Shown one piece after another: positions 9,535 through 18,690 of a DNA stretch of 64,000 nucleotides. The position numbers and the translations under genes are program-made. A model generated the notes under the pieces. It was not told where the DNA came from. It saw only the letters and a list, made by a program, of their open reading frames with translations, and did not search any database. The first letter of the stretch is position 1. Each line of letters begins with the position of its first letter. The stretch is from Achromobacter spanius (GTDB lineage Bacteria > Pseudomonadota > Gammaproteobacteria > Burkholderiales > Burkholderiaceae_B), in the NCBI RefSeq assembly GCF_002812705.1, contig NZ_CP025030.1, forward strand, positions 930,001-994,000, in the 5' to 3' direction.

Positions 9535-11034
9535 ATGCGCCGCCGCTTTGCCCGCTTTGCCCTCTCGGCTCTCTTGCTTGCCGGCTTGGCCTGGATGCCA
9601 ATCCCCACCGCCTACGCGGCCCCCGCGTCCGGCCAGCCCACGCCCGCCGCCGCCGCCACCGAAGCCGCGCATCAAGCGGCCATGGAGGGCTATCTGTACT
9701 TCTATCCGCTGGTCACGATGGACCTGACCCGGCGCCAGTTCACGCACCCATCGCAAGCAGACAAAGGCGCGGCCGCCAATACCTTCCTGCATGGCCGCAC
9801 GCTGCCCCAGGCCGGCGCCGTCGCGGCCTCGCCCTGGGCCAACCCCGACATGCTGCGCAGCACCGGCTGGGTGGACTTGACGGCCGGCCCCGTGGTGCTG
9901 TCGGTGCCCGACACGCAGGGCCGGCTGTCCACGCTGACACTGCTGGACATGTGGACGGACGTCTTCGCCACGCTGGGCCCGCGCAGCACCGGCACGGCCA
10001 TGTCCAACACCGTGATCGTGCCGCCCGGCTGGACGGGCACGCTGCCTTCGGGCATGGCGCGCATCGACGCACCCACCGCCCAAGCCTGGGCCAAAATCCT
10101 CATCCAGACCAACGGGCCCGCCGACACCGCCGCCGTCCACGCCTTGCAGGACGGCTACACGCTGACGCCGCTGTCGCAATGGAACCTGCCCGCGCAATCG
10201 CAGCGCGTGAAGTCCGACCCGAACCTGGACCTGAAGATCTCGGTGCGCGAACAGGTGGAATCGATGCCGACCGATGCCTTCTTCACCTACGCCGCCGCGC
10301 TGCTGCGCAAGCACCCGCCGCACGCCACCGACCAGCCGGTGCTGGCCATGCTGCGCCGGGTGGGATTGATACCCGGCAGGCCCTTTGACTTCGACAAGCT
10401 GGACCACCCCGCGAAGCAAGGCATGCGACGCGGCCTGCGCGCCGCGCGCGAGCGCATGACCGCCGCCTCGGGCGCCAGCTTGCGCAGCCTGAACGGGTGG
10501 CAGCAGGAGACGGCCAGCGTGGGCGTGTATGGCAACGCCTATCTGCGCCGCGCGCTGGCCGCCCAGGCACAACCCGGCGCCGGCCTGCCCGAAGACTTGT
10601 CCGTGCTGCTGCTGGCGGCCGACAGCCAGGGTGCACCCATTAATGGCGCGCACCACTACGTCATGCGTTTTGAAGCCGGGCAGTTGCCGCCCGCCGGCGC
10701 GTTGTGGTCGCTGGCGGCCTACGACGACCAGGGCATGCCGGTGGCAAATATCCTGAACCGGTATGCCCTGGGCGATCGCTCGCCCTTGCTTTACAACGCC
10801 GATGGCTCGCTCGAGCTGCACATCAGCCAGGCGCCGCCCCCGCCCGAGCAGCAGGCCAACTGGTTGCCGCTGCCGTCAATGGGGTCGGCAACCCTGCTGC
10901 TGCGCGTGTACGAACCGCGCCCCACGCTACTGGATGGCTTGTGGATACCGCCCGCGCTGGTGCGCAACGGGCCAGAGGCATTGCCCGACGCCGCGTCGCC
11001 GGTCGCGCAGGCGGCGCCCGCGAATAAACCCTAG
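9535..11034 (+). CDS. Exported DUF1254/DUF1214 family protein
   Basis: The 499-residue protein starts at ATG 9535 with a clear signal peptide (RRRFARFALSALLLAGLAW, cleavage near AYAAPA), so it should be periplasmic. The N-terminal half has the DUF1254 signature (AMEGYLYFYPLVTMDLTRRQ). The C-terminal half has the DUF1214 look (YVMRFEAGQLPPAGALWSLAAYD). The biochemical role of the pair is not established. The longer upstream open frame (from 9385) adds a region without a signal peptide and lies in the fdoG promoter region, so I rejected it. It is transcribed divergently from fdoG. Confidence 0.85.
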   Translation: MRRRFARFALSALLLAGLAWMPIPTAYAAPASGQPTPAAAATEAAHQAAMEGYLYFYPLVTMDLTRRQFTHPSQADKGAAANTFLHGRTLPQAGAVAASPWANPDMLRSTGWVDLTAGPVVLSVPDTQGRLSTLTLLDMWTDVFATLGPRSTGTAMSNTVIVPPGWTGTLPSGMARIDAPTAQAWAKILIQTNGPADTAAVHALQDGYTLTPLSQWNLPAQSQRVKSDPNLDLKISVREQVESMPTDAFFTYAAALLRKHPPHATDQPVLAMLRRVGLIPGRPFDFDKLDHPAKQGMRRGLRAARERMTAASGASLRSLNGWQQETASVGVYGNAYLRRALAAQAQPGAGLPEDLSVLLLAADSQGAPINGAHHYVMRFEAGQLPPAGALWSLAAYDDQGMPVANILNRYALGDRSPLLYNADGSLELHISQAPPPPEQQANWLPLPSMGSATLLLRVYEPRPTLLDGLWIPPALVRNGPEALPDAASPVAQAAPANKP

Positions 11035-11111
11035 GACGCGCCCTGTTGTCGGCACCATGACAGCCACTGCCGCTACCATAGGCGTTTTATTTTTAGTGAT
11101 GAGCGCCCGCC

Positions 11112-11612
11112 ATGGACGACGCCTTTAGCCACCAATTGTCGATGACCATCCTGATGACGCCGGACATGGCGAATTTTTCAGGAAACGTCCACGGCGGAAC
11201 CATCCTGAAGTACCTGGACCAGGTGGCCTACGCCTGTGCCAGCCGGTACGCCGGCCAATACGTGGTGACGCTGTCCGTGGATCAGGTGGTGTTTCGCGAA
11301 CCCATCCACGTGGGCGAATTGGTGACTTTCCTGGCGGCCGTGAACTACACCGGGCGCACGTCGATGGAGATCGGCATCAAGGTCGTTACCGAAGACATCC
11401 GCCAGAAGCTCGTGCGCCACACCAACAGTTGTTATTTCACGATGGTGGCGGTGGACGACAAGGGCGCTCCCACGGCCGTGCCCCCGCTGGCCCCGCGCAA
11501 CCTGGAAGAAAGGCAGCGTTTCGAAGCCGCTCGCCTGCGCCGCGAACTGCGCCAGGAAATGGAACGCCGCCACGACGAGATCAAGCGCGAAACCACGCAC
11601 GACGCGGCGTAG
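11112..11612 (+). CDS. Hotdog-fold acyl-CoA thioesterase (YciA/ACOT type)
   Basis: The 166 residues contain one hotdog domain with the motif NFSGNVHGGTILKYLDQVAYACASRY and the later SVDQVVFREPIHVGELV. These are typical of cytosolic acyl-CoA hydrolases of the YciA/BFIT group. A short hydrophilic, charged C-terminal tail (residues 133-166) follows the domain. The protein probably hydrolyses acyl-CoA thioesters; the chain-length preference cannot be read from sequence. It stands alone on the plus strand. Confidence 0.85.
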   Translation: MDDAFSHQLSMTILMTPDMANFSGNVHGGTILKYLDQVAYACASRYAGQYVVTLSVDQVVFREPIHVGELVTFLAAVNYTGRTSMEIGIKVVTEDIRQKLVRHTNSCYFTMVAVDDKGAPTAVPPLAPRNLEERQRFEAARLRRELRQEMERRHDEIKRETTHDAA

Positions 11613-11660
11613 GCCGGATCCGTCGCGCGCATTCATCCTTCGCGCGACGTCAGATCGCGA

Positions 11661-12668
11661 TCAGGCCCGCTCCGCCGCCCCCGGAGGCGCGGGCGGCACG
11701 GACGCCGGCTCGCGGTCACGCCCCACCATGCGCTTCAATCCCAGCCATTGCTGGGACCAGAATCCGCGGCCGTAGTCGCGTCCGCCCAATTCGGCCTGTT
11801 GGTCGTGGATGCCCGTGGGGCCGTAGCCGACGCCGAAGCGGGCGGTGCGAAACAGCACGTCCCAGATGGGGAACAGCGCGGCGAAGTTATAGCCGCCGAC
11901 GGGGCCAGGCGTGGATGCGTCGTAGGCAATGGAATGGTGGTGCCGATGAAAGCGCGGGCTGACCAGCAAGCGTTCGCCCAAGGCGCCAAAGTGCATGCGC
12001 AGGTTTGCGTGCGACAGGCTCTGCGCCAATTGGGTAATGGCCACCACCACCACGAACTGCGCGGGCGGCACGCCCACCAGTTGCGACACGAACACGACCA
12101 GCACGTCGCGCAGCATGTCGTCCAGCAGATGGTTGCGGTCGTCGCTCCAGACGGTCATCTGGCGCTGGCTGTGATGCACGGCGTGCAGCGCCCATAGCCA
12201 GCCAAAGCGATGTTGCGCGCGATGGTAGAAGTAGTCGACCGCGTCGAACAGCAGCAGATAGATGATCAGGCTGACCCAGGCTTTGTCCGTGACGCCGGGC
12301 CAGTACTGGTCAAGCTGGAACGGCGCGAAGCCCCACACGTGCAACTGCCCGAACACACTGTCCCAGAACGGATCGATGGTGAAGAACAGCGCCAGCCGGA
12401 AAACGCCCAGCCGGTGGATCAAGGTATAGAGCACGTCGATGCCGATCTGGCGGCGGTCGGTAACGGGCTCGACCGGCCGCAGGCGTTGCAGCGGGCCAAG
12501 CACCAGCACCAGCACGGCTACCTGCACCAGCCCGACCAGCAGCCACATGGTGGCGTCGTAGCCGTCCTCGATGAGGTTGCTCATGCCCAGGTGAAACAGC
12601 GCGGGCTGGATCAGGGTTTCGAAGAGCCACTGCTGGCAGGCTCCGAAGAATTGGCTAAGCGTGTCCAT
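11661..12668 (-). CDS. Sterol desaturase / fatty acid hydroxylase family membrane protein
   Basis: The 335-residue membrane protein carries the histidine clusters of the di-iron fatty-acid-hydroxylase superfamily: HRAQH, HAVHHS and, later, FHRHHHS. Several hydrophobic helices flank them. It probably hydroxylates or desaturates a lipid; bacterial members act on various substrates and a sterol is not implied. ATG 12668 lies 3 nt from the stop of the upstream deacetylase gene (12671), so the two are probably co-translated. A longer frame to 12731 would overlap that gene. Confidence 0.82.
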   Translation of the reverse strand: MDTLSQFFGACQQWLFETLIQPALFHLGMSNLIEDGYDATMWLLVGLVQVAVLVLVLGPLQRLRPVEPVTDRRQIGIDVLYTLIHRLGVFRLALFFTIDPFWDSVFGQLHVWGFAPFQLDQYWPGVTDKAWVSLIIYLLLFDAVDYFYHRAQHRFGWLWALHAVHHSQRQMTVWSDDRNHLLDDMLRDVLVVFVSQLVGVPPAQFVVVVAITQLAQSLSHANLRMHFGALGERLLVSPRFHRHHHSIAYDASTPGPVGGYNFAALFPIWDVLFRTARFGVGYGPTGIHDQQAELGGRDYGRGFWSQQWLGLKRMVGRDREPASVPPAPPGAAERA

Positions 12669-12670
12669 GA

Positions 12671-13462
12671 TCAATGATGCGTGGCGATCCAATCGCGATA
12701 GGCGGGGTTCTTGTCCAGGGTGGCGAAACAATAGCCCTTCTGTTGCAGGCCCACAATCAGGGGCTCAAGCACGGCGGGGGCCCAGGGGTCCTGGCGCGAC
12801 CAGATACCCAGGTGCGCCAGCAGGATGTCGCCCGGCTTGATGGTGCGCAGGGCCTGGTCCAGCAGCTTCGCGTTGGGGAATTTGTCGCTGGGCAGTTCAT
12901 CGCCCAGGAAACCGGCAGGCGACCAGCCCACGTGTTCGTAGCCACATGCCTTCGCGGCCTTGAGCAAGGCGGGCGAGGTCTTGCCGCCCGGCGCGCGGTA
13001 CAGCGGCAGCATGGTGGCGCCGGTCATCTGATGGAAGCGGGTGGCGGAGCGCTTGATTTCGGCGCAGTACTGTTCGGCCGACATTTCAGCGCGCTTGCCG
13101 GTGTTGGGGCCGGCGCTGGGCTTCACGCGGAATTTGCCGCCGGGCAGGTCGCCCTGCCAGTAGACGTGATCGTAGGTGTGCGAGGCAAACGCATGGCCTT
13201 CCGCCACGCGCGCCTTCCACCAGGGCGCCCACACGTCGTCCAGGCTTGCGCCGTCGGTCTTGGTGCGTTCGTTGGCCAGGAAGAAAGTGACCTTCACCTG
13301 ATGGCGCGCCAGCACGTCAGCGATCAGCGGCGCCACGCCCATGTGACCGGTATCAAAGGTCAGGTAGACCGGCTTGTCGCAGGTCGTCGGGGCCGCGGCA
13401 TTTGCCATCGGAACGGCGAATGCCAGCGCGGCGGCGAGCAGGCTCCTAACGGGTTGGAGCAT
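12671..13462 (-). CDS. Exported polysaccharide deacetylase (NodB domain)
   Basis: The 263-residue protein has a signal peptide (LLAAALAFAVPMANAAA) and a NodB-homology domain. The metal-site motif 1 is TFDTGH, a variant of TFDDG. The SHxxxH motif is SHTYDH and the RxPxG motif is RAPGGK; LLAHLG is near the end. It should remove acyl groups from an N-acetylated polysaccharide in the periplasm or at the surface. The start overlaps the end of the YncE-like gene by 17 nt, and the stop abuts the sterol-desaturase-family gene. The substitution of the second Asp in motif 1 by Thr is worth noting. Confidence 0.86.
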   Translation of the reverse strand: MLQPVRSLLAAALAFAVPMANAAAPTTCDKPVYLTFDTGHMGVAPLIADVLARHQVKVTFFLANERTKTDGASLDDVWAPWWKARVAEGHAFASHTYDHVYWQGDLPGGKFRVKPSAGPNTGKRAEMSAEQYCAEIKRSATRFHQMTGATMLPLYRAPGGKTSPALLKAAKACGYEHVGWSPAGFLGDELPSDKFPNAKLLDQALRTIKPGDILLAHLGIWSRQDPWAPAVLEPLIVGLQQKGYCFATLDKNPAYRDWIATHH

Positions 13463-14435
13463 GATTCAACGTCCATACGCCGTGCGGCGATTTTCCTACG
13501 GGAACTTGCTGCACGACCTTCTTCTGTTCCAGATCCACCACGGTCAGCTTGCGCGCCCAGCGCGACGTCACCAGCAGCGTCTTGCCGTCGGCCAGGATGT
13601 CCATGCAGTCCGGGCCGCCCGGCACGGCGAAGGTGTCGGTGACGGTCAGCGTCAGCATGTCGATGCGGCTGATGGTGTTGGCGGTGCGGTTGCTGACGAA
13701 CAAGTGATGCTTGTCGCCCTGCGCGCGAAAGGCGTGCGCGCCGGCCCCGGTGGGGATGCGCTTGACCAGCTTGGCGGGGCCGTGGCTGACGTCATAGGCT
13801 TCCACGAAGGGATCACCCGTCAGTGCCACCAGCAGGGTTTTCTGGTCGGGCGTCAGGAACACGTCGGCCGGCGTCTTGCCGACCGACACCGTCCACTTCG
13901 GTGTCTGCGTGGCCAGGTCGATGGCAATCAGTTGATCGCTGTCCTGCAAGGTGACGTAGGCCGTGGTGCTGCTTTTGTCGATCATGATGTGGCTGGGCGT
14001 CTTGCCCGCCTGCACGCGCTTGACCAGTTTCAGTTCCGCGCCCGGATGCTGCGGCTCCCAGGCGTAGATGTCGATATGGTCCAGCCGGTTGGCGGCGGTG
14101 ACGAACCACTTCATGTCCGGCGAAAACTGCAACTGATAGGGGTCGACGATATCCGTCAGGGTGCGCTGCACCTCGCCTGTCTTCGGATCCATCATGGTGA
14201 TGGTGTTGCCCGTCGCGTTGGCCACCATCAGCGACTTTTCGTCGGGCGTCAGGTACAGGTGGTGCGGTTCCTTGCCGGTGGGTACCCGTCGCAGTTCTTT
14301 GTAGGACACCGGGTCGACGATGCTGACATTGGCGTCCAGGGAATTCAGGACAAAAATCGGCGCGGAAGCCGCCGCTGCGCTAAGCGCCATCCCTACGCCG
14401 GCCAGGGCGTAGCGGACAAAATGCAAGGGGTTCAA
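13446..14435 (-). CDS. Periplasmic YncE-like beta-propeller protein
   Basis: The 329 residues start with a signal sequence (residues 1-24, ending SAAAASA). They then contain about seven repeats of the YncE/40-residue type (for example VSIVDPVSYKELRRVPTGKEPHHLYLTPDEKSLMVANATGNTI). Such propellers bind ligands or DNA or scaffold proteins; no catalytic motif is visible. It is the first gene of an overlapping trio with a deacetylase and a membrane hydroxylase-like protein, suggesting a joint envelope-modifying task. Confidence 0.82.
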   Translation of the reverse strand: MNPLHFVRYALAGVGMALSAAAASAPIFVLNSLDANVSIVDPVSYKELRRVPTGKEPHHLYLTPDEKSLMVANATGNTITMMDPKTGEVQRTLTDIVDPYQLQFSPDMKWFVTAANRLDHIDIYAWEPQHPGAELKLVKRVQAGKTPSHIMIDKSSTTAYVTLQDSDQLIAIDLATQTPKWTVSVGKTPADVFLTPDQKTLLVALTGDPFVEAYDVSHGPAKLVKRIPTGAGAHAFRAQGDKHHLFVSNRTANTISRIDMLTLTVTDTFAVPGGPDCMDILADGKTLLVTSRWARKLTVVDLEQKKVVQQVPVGKSPHGVWTLNHAPTR

Positions 14436-14602
14436 TTTAAAGGTCCGGCGAAGAAGGATCGGGCACCGATCCCGGTGCTCGCCATTTTATGCACACGCAC
14501 CTTTCAAAAGGGCATCAGGCGAGGGCGTGCGCGCATTCGCTTGCGCCTGTTGCGACTCAGCAACAACCCCCGCCCGCACCGCCCCCTATAAATGCCAAAA
14601 AC

Positions 14603-15475
14603 TCATTTGGTGTCAGCGGGTTGCGCGTCGGCCTCGACCCAGTTGCCGTTGTCGATATCGCGATCGCGCAGCGACGCCGCGCGCGTGGCGGACGAGGGTC
14701 CAAGGTCGGCCTCGCGCACCCCACCCTGCGGGCCGATGACGAAGGTGCCAACGCCCGTCTGCCCGTAACGCGCGGGCCATGCCACGATGCGGTAGGCCGT
14801 GCCGTCGTCGCCCGGCAGGATTTTGTAGCGATACCCGTAATACGCATCGGCCACCGGCACCTCCGGACCCATGACCAGCGCGTCGGGGCCCAGGGCTTGC
14901 GGCGGGGCGCCGGGCACTTCCGGCCAGTACAGGCCATCCATGGCGCCGGGGCGGCTGACCAGGCGGCTGGCGTAGCGGCCTTGCCCCACGCCTTGCTGGT
15001 AACGGGTTTGCGCGGCCTGCAACTCCTGCAAGGTATCAATGGCGGTCAATTCGTTGCGGCCGATTGCGCGGCGCTGAAGTTCGGCCTTGCCTGCCACCGG
15101 GTCAAACCGCCAGCCCTTGCCCGCGCTTACGATGGGCACGGGCAGCGTCCAGCCGGACTCGCCCACGGCCAGCCAGGAGCTGCCGACGTCGGTGATGACC
15201 TCGTGCTTCTTGGACCAGGCCGCCAGGAAGCGGTAGATGTCGTCTTGCGCCACCCCGCCCGGCACAAGCTGATTGTGGTTCGGCCCCAGTACCTTCGCCA
15301 TGGCAGCGGGATCGCTGGTGGCCAGGGCGTCGGCAAAGGCGTCGGCCGCGGCCTCGGGGGTGGGATACACGCTTTGCGCCGCCAGCGGCGCGGCCAGCCC
15401 CAGTGCCAGCAGTGTCGCCGCGCCCAAGGCACGGGCACGAATCCAGGCATTCGTCATGAAAGCTCCCTTGTCCAT
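14603..15475 (-). CDS. Exported DUF2950 family protein
   Basis: The 290-residue protein has a signal peptide (ALGAATLLALGLAAPLAAQS). Its body is typical of DUF2950: WLAVGESGWTLPVPIVSAGKGWRFDP, RRAIGRNELTAIDTL and YGYRYKIL. DUF2950 genes usually sit beside DUF3300 genes, as here. I chose ATG 15475. A GGAGG ribosome site overlaps the stop of the DUF3300 gene (15480), so translation is probably coupled. An alternative ATG at 15457 also has a GGGAG site. The function is unknown. Confidence 0.85.
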   Translation of the reverse strand: MDKGAFMTNAWIRARALGAATLLALGLAAPLAAQSVYPTPEAAADAFADALATSDPAAMAKVLGPNHNQLVPGGVAQDDIYRFLAAWSKKHEVITDVGSSWLAVGESGWTLPVPIVSAGKGWRFDPVAGKAELQRRAIGRNELTAIDTLQELQAAQTRYQQGVGQGRYASRLVSRPGAMDGLYWPEVPGAPPQALGPDALVMGPEVPVADAYYGYRYKILPGDDGTAYRIVAWPARYGQTGVGTFVIGPQGGVREADLGPSSATRAASLRDRDIDNGNWVEADAQPADTK

Positions 15476-15479
15476 GGTG

Positions 15480-16931
15480 CTACCTCCGGCCGCCGCGATG
15501 ACCGCCGCCGCCCGCGTGTCCGCCGCCGCCGCGAGGGGTGCCACCGCCGCCCCGGCTCATGTCGCTTCGGTGACTTTGCTGGCGCATGCGGTCGCCGTTG
15601 CCGGAATCGCGTAGCGCGTTATTGCTGTTGGCCGAGCGGGCACGGTTGCGGGCGGCGCTTTCATCCGCGCGCTGGCGCTGGGCCGCGGCCTGATGGTCCT
15701 GCGTGGACACGCTTGAAGAGCGCGGGCTGGAGGTGCCGCTGTGGGTGCCGGTCTGTGTGCTGCGCGCCCCTTGACCCTCTTGCCGTCCCGCCGCGCCTTG
15801 GCCATTACGGCCCGCCGCAGCTTGGCCACCACGGTCCGCACCCTGGCCGCCACGGTCAGCGGCGCCCTGGCCACGGTCAGCGCCCTGACCACGCCCTGCG
15901 CCTGGTTGTGAATGGCCCGCAATGGGCTCCCCGGTGCGCCCCTCGAACGACTGTGCCGCGCGATCGCGCGCCACGTCTCGTGAATTCGCCGCGGGTGGGG
16001 CGCCGCCAACACGTCCGCCCTGTCCAGCCTGGCCTTGCCGCTGACCCGCCTGCCGGTCCTGCAAGCCCGCCTGCCGTTGGCTATCGAAGCGCTGACGGTT
16101 GGCCTGGTCCGCATAAGGCGTGTTGCCACGGTTCTGTGGGTTGTGCTCCCAGGACACATTGTTGTTGCGGGCGTTGTCGATGCGCTGATTGACGTTGACG
16201 TTGTTGTACCGGTTGACGTCGATGTCGACGTCGTTGCTTCCCCAGTTAAAGCCGCCCCACATCGAATTCACCGCCGCCACGCCCAAGCCAAAGCCAATGC
16301 CGGACACCAGCGCGGTCCCAAAGACGGACCCGGGCGGCGGCGGGTAGTAGTAAGGCGGGTAGGAAGGATAGGCCCACGCCCCGTAGACCACGGTGGGGTT
16401 GTAACTGGGCACGTAGACCACCTGCGGATCAGCCGGTTCGATCACAACCACTGTCTTGTCGTTGGTGGTGTTGGTGGTGACCGTTTGCTGCGGCGTGCTT
16501 TTCAGGTTGCCGGCCTTTTGCGCCTGCGTGCGCAAGCGCTGAACCGAATCCATCACGGCGTCCGGCTGCGCCAGGAAGGCATCGCCCACGGACTTCACCC
16601 AATCGGGCTGGCGGCCCATCATGTCCATGACGGAAGGGAACGCCACCAGTGATTTCACGCTGGGGTCCCAGGCCTCGCCTTCAACGGCCTTGACCGCCTG
16701 GTCACCTGATTCAGAGGTGTGCGCCGCCGACCACTTGGCGGCGGCGGCGACGTCGTCGGGGTACGTGGCCCCCATGAGGATTTGCGACAGCAATGAATCG
16801 GGATACAGCGCCACCGGCGCCATCAACTGATCCAATTGGCCGTTGTCCAGCTTGGTTTGCGCCGCCGCGGGCATGCAGACTGCCAGCCCCAGACACAAAC
16901 AAGCAATTAACCACTCTTGCAGTCGACGCAT
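15480..16931 (-). CDS. Exported DUF3300 protein with low-complexity Gln/Gly/Arg tail
   Basis: The 483-residue protein starts at ATG 16931 (GGAG 8 nt upstream) with a signal peptide (LIACLCLGLAVCMPAAAQ). The N-terminal domain (LDQLMAPVALYPDSLLSQILMGATYP) defines DUF3300. A proline/tyrosine stretch (SYPPYYYPPPPGS) and a glycine-rich segment follow. The last 200 residues are an imperfect GQGADRGGQ-type repeat and a GGGG/histidine/arginine end. It should be an envelope protein of unknown role. It is translationally linked to the DUF2950 gene downstream. Confidence 0.85.
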   Translation of the reverse strand: MRRLQEWLIACLCLGLAVCMPAAAQTKLDNGQLDQLMAPVALYPDSLLSQILMGATYPDDVAAAAKWSAAHTSESGDQAVKAVEGEAWDPSVKSLVAFPSVMDMMGRQPDWVKSVGDAFLAQPDAVMDSVQRLRTQAQKAGNLKSTPQQTVTTNTTNDKTVVVIEPADPQVVYVPSYNPTVVYGAWAYPSYPPYYYPPPPGSVFGTALVSGIGFGLGVAAVNSMWGGFNWGSNDVDIDVNRYNNVNVNQRIDNARNNNVSWEHNPQNRGNTPYADQANRQRFDSQRQAGLQDRQAGQRQGQAGQGGRVGGAPPAANSRDVARDRAAQSFEGRTGEPIAGHSQPGAGRGQGADRGQGAADRGGQGADRGGQAAAGRNGQGAAGRQEGQGARSTQTGTHSGTSSPRSSSVSTQDHQAAAQRQRADESAARNRARSANSNNALRDSGNGDRMRQQSHRSDMSRGGGGTPRGGGGHAGGGGHRGGRR

Positions 16932-17137
16932 GAACCGTTCTCCGTGATGCAACGCATGAAGCTGAAAGCCACGAGGGAACTGCCGGATAACGCGCTGTCA
17001 ATATATGCCCATCGCCGGGGCATGGGAAGCCCCGGCGCCGCGCGCCTCGTCCTTTTGCGGGACTGGATTGCCGGCAGGGCCAGGCCTATACTGATTTCGC
17101 CGTTGCTCGACATTCCTTTTCCTAAAGGAGAGGCAAC

Positions 17138-17575
17138 ATGTACAGGCACTTGCTCATCGCCGTGGATGGCTCCCTGCTGTCCGAATCGGCATTCAAGCGC
17201 GCGCTGGTTTTCGCCAAGGAAATGGGCGCAACCATCACGCTTATCCGCGCTATTCCGGAGGACCATCTGCTGGTTCACCAGGCTGAAATGCTGGGCACCA
17301 CGCAAACGCATCACACCGACCAGACGCGCAAGAACGCGGAAAACTACCTGAACGGTCTTGAAATGGAAGCCCGCCACGCGCTGGTGCCGTGCAATTGTGT
17401 CGTGCTGGTCAACGACCACCCGCACGAGGCCATCGTGGAAACCGCGAAGGGCCAGGGGTGCGACCTGATCATCATGGGGTCGCACGGGCGTCACGGCATG
17501 ACGGGCTTTCTGCTGGGTAGTGAAACGCAGCGCGTGCTGGCCAAGACGCGGCTGCCCGTGCTGGTGTTCCGCTAG
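17138..17575 (+). CDS. Universal stress protein (UspA family)
   Basis: This single-domain 145-residue Usp starts MYRHLLIAVDGS. The ATP-binding type glycine motif GSHGRHGMTGFLLGSETQRVL is intact, so it probably belongs to the nucleotide-binding subgroup. The start has a strong AAAGGAGAGG ribosome site. It stands alone on the plus strand between DUF3300 and the oxidoreductase cluster. Confidence 0.92.
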   Translation: MYRHLLIAVDGSLLSESAFKRALVFAKEMGATITLIRAIPEDHLLVHQAEMLGTTQTHHTDQTRKNAENYLNGLEMEARHALVPCNCVVLVNDHPHEAIVETAKGQGCDLIIMGSHGRHGMTGFLLGSETQRVLAKTRLPVLVFR

Positions 17576-17590
17576 GGCGCGGTGTGGCGT

Positions 17591-17635
17591 GGCCTGACGC
17601 GGCCCGGCCTGACGCGGCCCGGCCTGACGCGGCTC
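17591..17635. repeat. Three-copy 15-bp tandem repeat
   Basis: The unit GGCCTGACGCGGCCC is repeated head to tail between the universal stress gene and the convergent reductase gene. The last unit is altered. It is short and intergenic. Confidence 0.75.
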
Positions 17636-17667
17636 GACCGAGCTCCCAGGCCGGACGTCCTTTGCCG

Positions 17668-18678
17668 TCAGCCCGCCGGCTCCAGCGCGTGCTGGAAGGT
17701 GAAGCTGTCTGCGTAGATGTGGTCCAGGCTGGCGCCGCGTCCGGCCAGCACGTGCTTGGCGTCTTGAATCATGGCGGGTGCGCCGCACAGGTAGATCGCG
17801 TGTTCGGAAAGGTCGTCGTGGTCTTGCGCCACGGCGTCCTGCACATGGCCGCGCCGCCCCTGCCAGCTTGCGTCCGCGCGCGACAGCACCGGCACGAAAT
17901 TGAATTCGTACAAGCGCCCCGCCCAGCCCGCGATTTCGTCTTGCAGATACAGGTCCGCCTGCGTGCGCATGCCCCAATACAGGGTCACGGGCGGGCAGTC
18001 TTCCTTGTCCAGCAAGGATTCCAGGATGGCCTTGATCGGCGCGATGCCGGTGCCCGTGGCCACCATGATGAGCGGGCGCCAATCTTCCTCGTGGTAACTG
18101 AACACGCCCAACGGCGCCTCGATCGTCAAGGCCGCACCGGCCTGCGCCTGGCCCAGCCATTGGTCGGTGTAGCGGCCACCGGGAATACGACGCACATGGA
18201 AGTCGACCATCCCATCCGAGGGCACGGACGCCATCGAGAAACTGCGCGTTTCACCATCCGGCAGCAGCACGTTCATGTACTGGCCCGGCACATAGTCCAA
18301 CCCGCCGTCGGGCAGCGCCAACGTCAGGTGGATGATGTCGTCCGTGTAGGCGTCGATGCGGTGCACGGTGGCGGCCAGTTGGCGCGGCTCGGGAAACACC
18401 TGGCGGCTGCTGGGCACGCTGATGCATAGATCGCTTTCGGCGCGCGCCTGGCAGGCCAGCGCGTAGCCCTCGGCAGCTTCCTCCGGCGTCAACGCCATCG
18501 GGAATTCGTCATAGCGCACCGCGCCGGATTCCAGCTTGATGCGGCAGGTGCCGCAGCCGCCGAACGTACATTCGTGCGGCAGCTTCACCGCCGCGCGTTC
18601 GGCGGCGTCCAGCAGCGATTCGTCGGCGCCGGCGACGAAGGCGGCGCCGGTCTGCAGGATGTGCACGCGGTATGCCAT
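17668..18678 (-). CDS. Flavin- and [2Fe-2S]-containing oxygenase reductase
   Basis: The 336-residue protein is built like phenol or benzoate oxygenase reductases and CDP-glucoseen reductase. Residues 1-95 are a plant-type ferredoxin domain (cysteines in ECTFGGCGTC and ALACQ). A FAD domain follows with RSFSMAS, then an NAD(P)H domain with GTGIAPIKA and LCGAPAMI. It should pass electrons from NAD(P)H to an oxygenase. The natural partner in this cluster is the HDO-fold protein at 25262-25993 with its ferredoxins. It is the last gene of the aldehyde dehydrogenase operon. Confidence 0.9.
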   Translation of the reverse strand: MAYRVHILQTGAAFVAGADESLLDAAERAAVKLPHECTFGGCGTCRIKLESGAVRYDEFPMALTPEEAAEGYALACQARAESDLCISVPSSRQVFPEPRQLAATVHRIDAYTDDIIHLTLALPDGGLDYVPGQYMNVLLPDGETRSFSMASVPSDGMVDFHVRRIPGGRYTDQWLGQAQAGAALTIEAPLGVFSYHEEDWRPLIMVATGTGIAPIKAILESLLDKEDCPPVTLYWGMRTQADLYLQDEIAGWAGRLYEFNFVPVLSRADASWQGRRGHVQDAVAQDHDDLSEHAIYLCGAPAMIQDAKHVLAGRGASLDHIYADSFTFQHALEPAG

Positions 18679-18690
18679 GACGGGCCTCGC

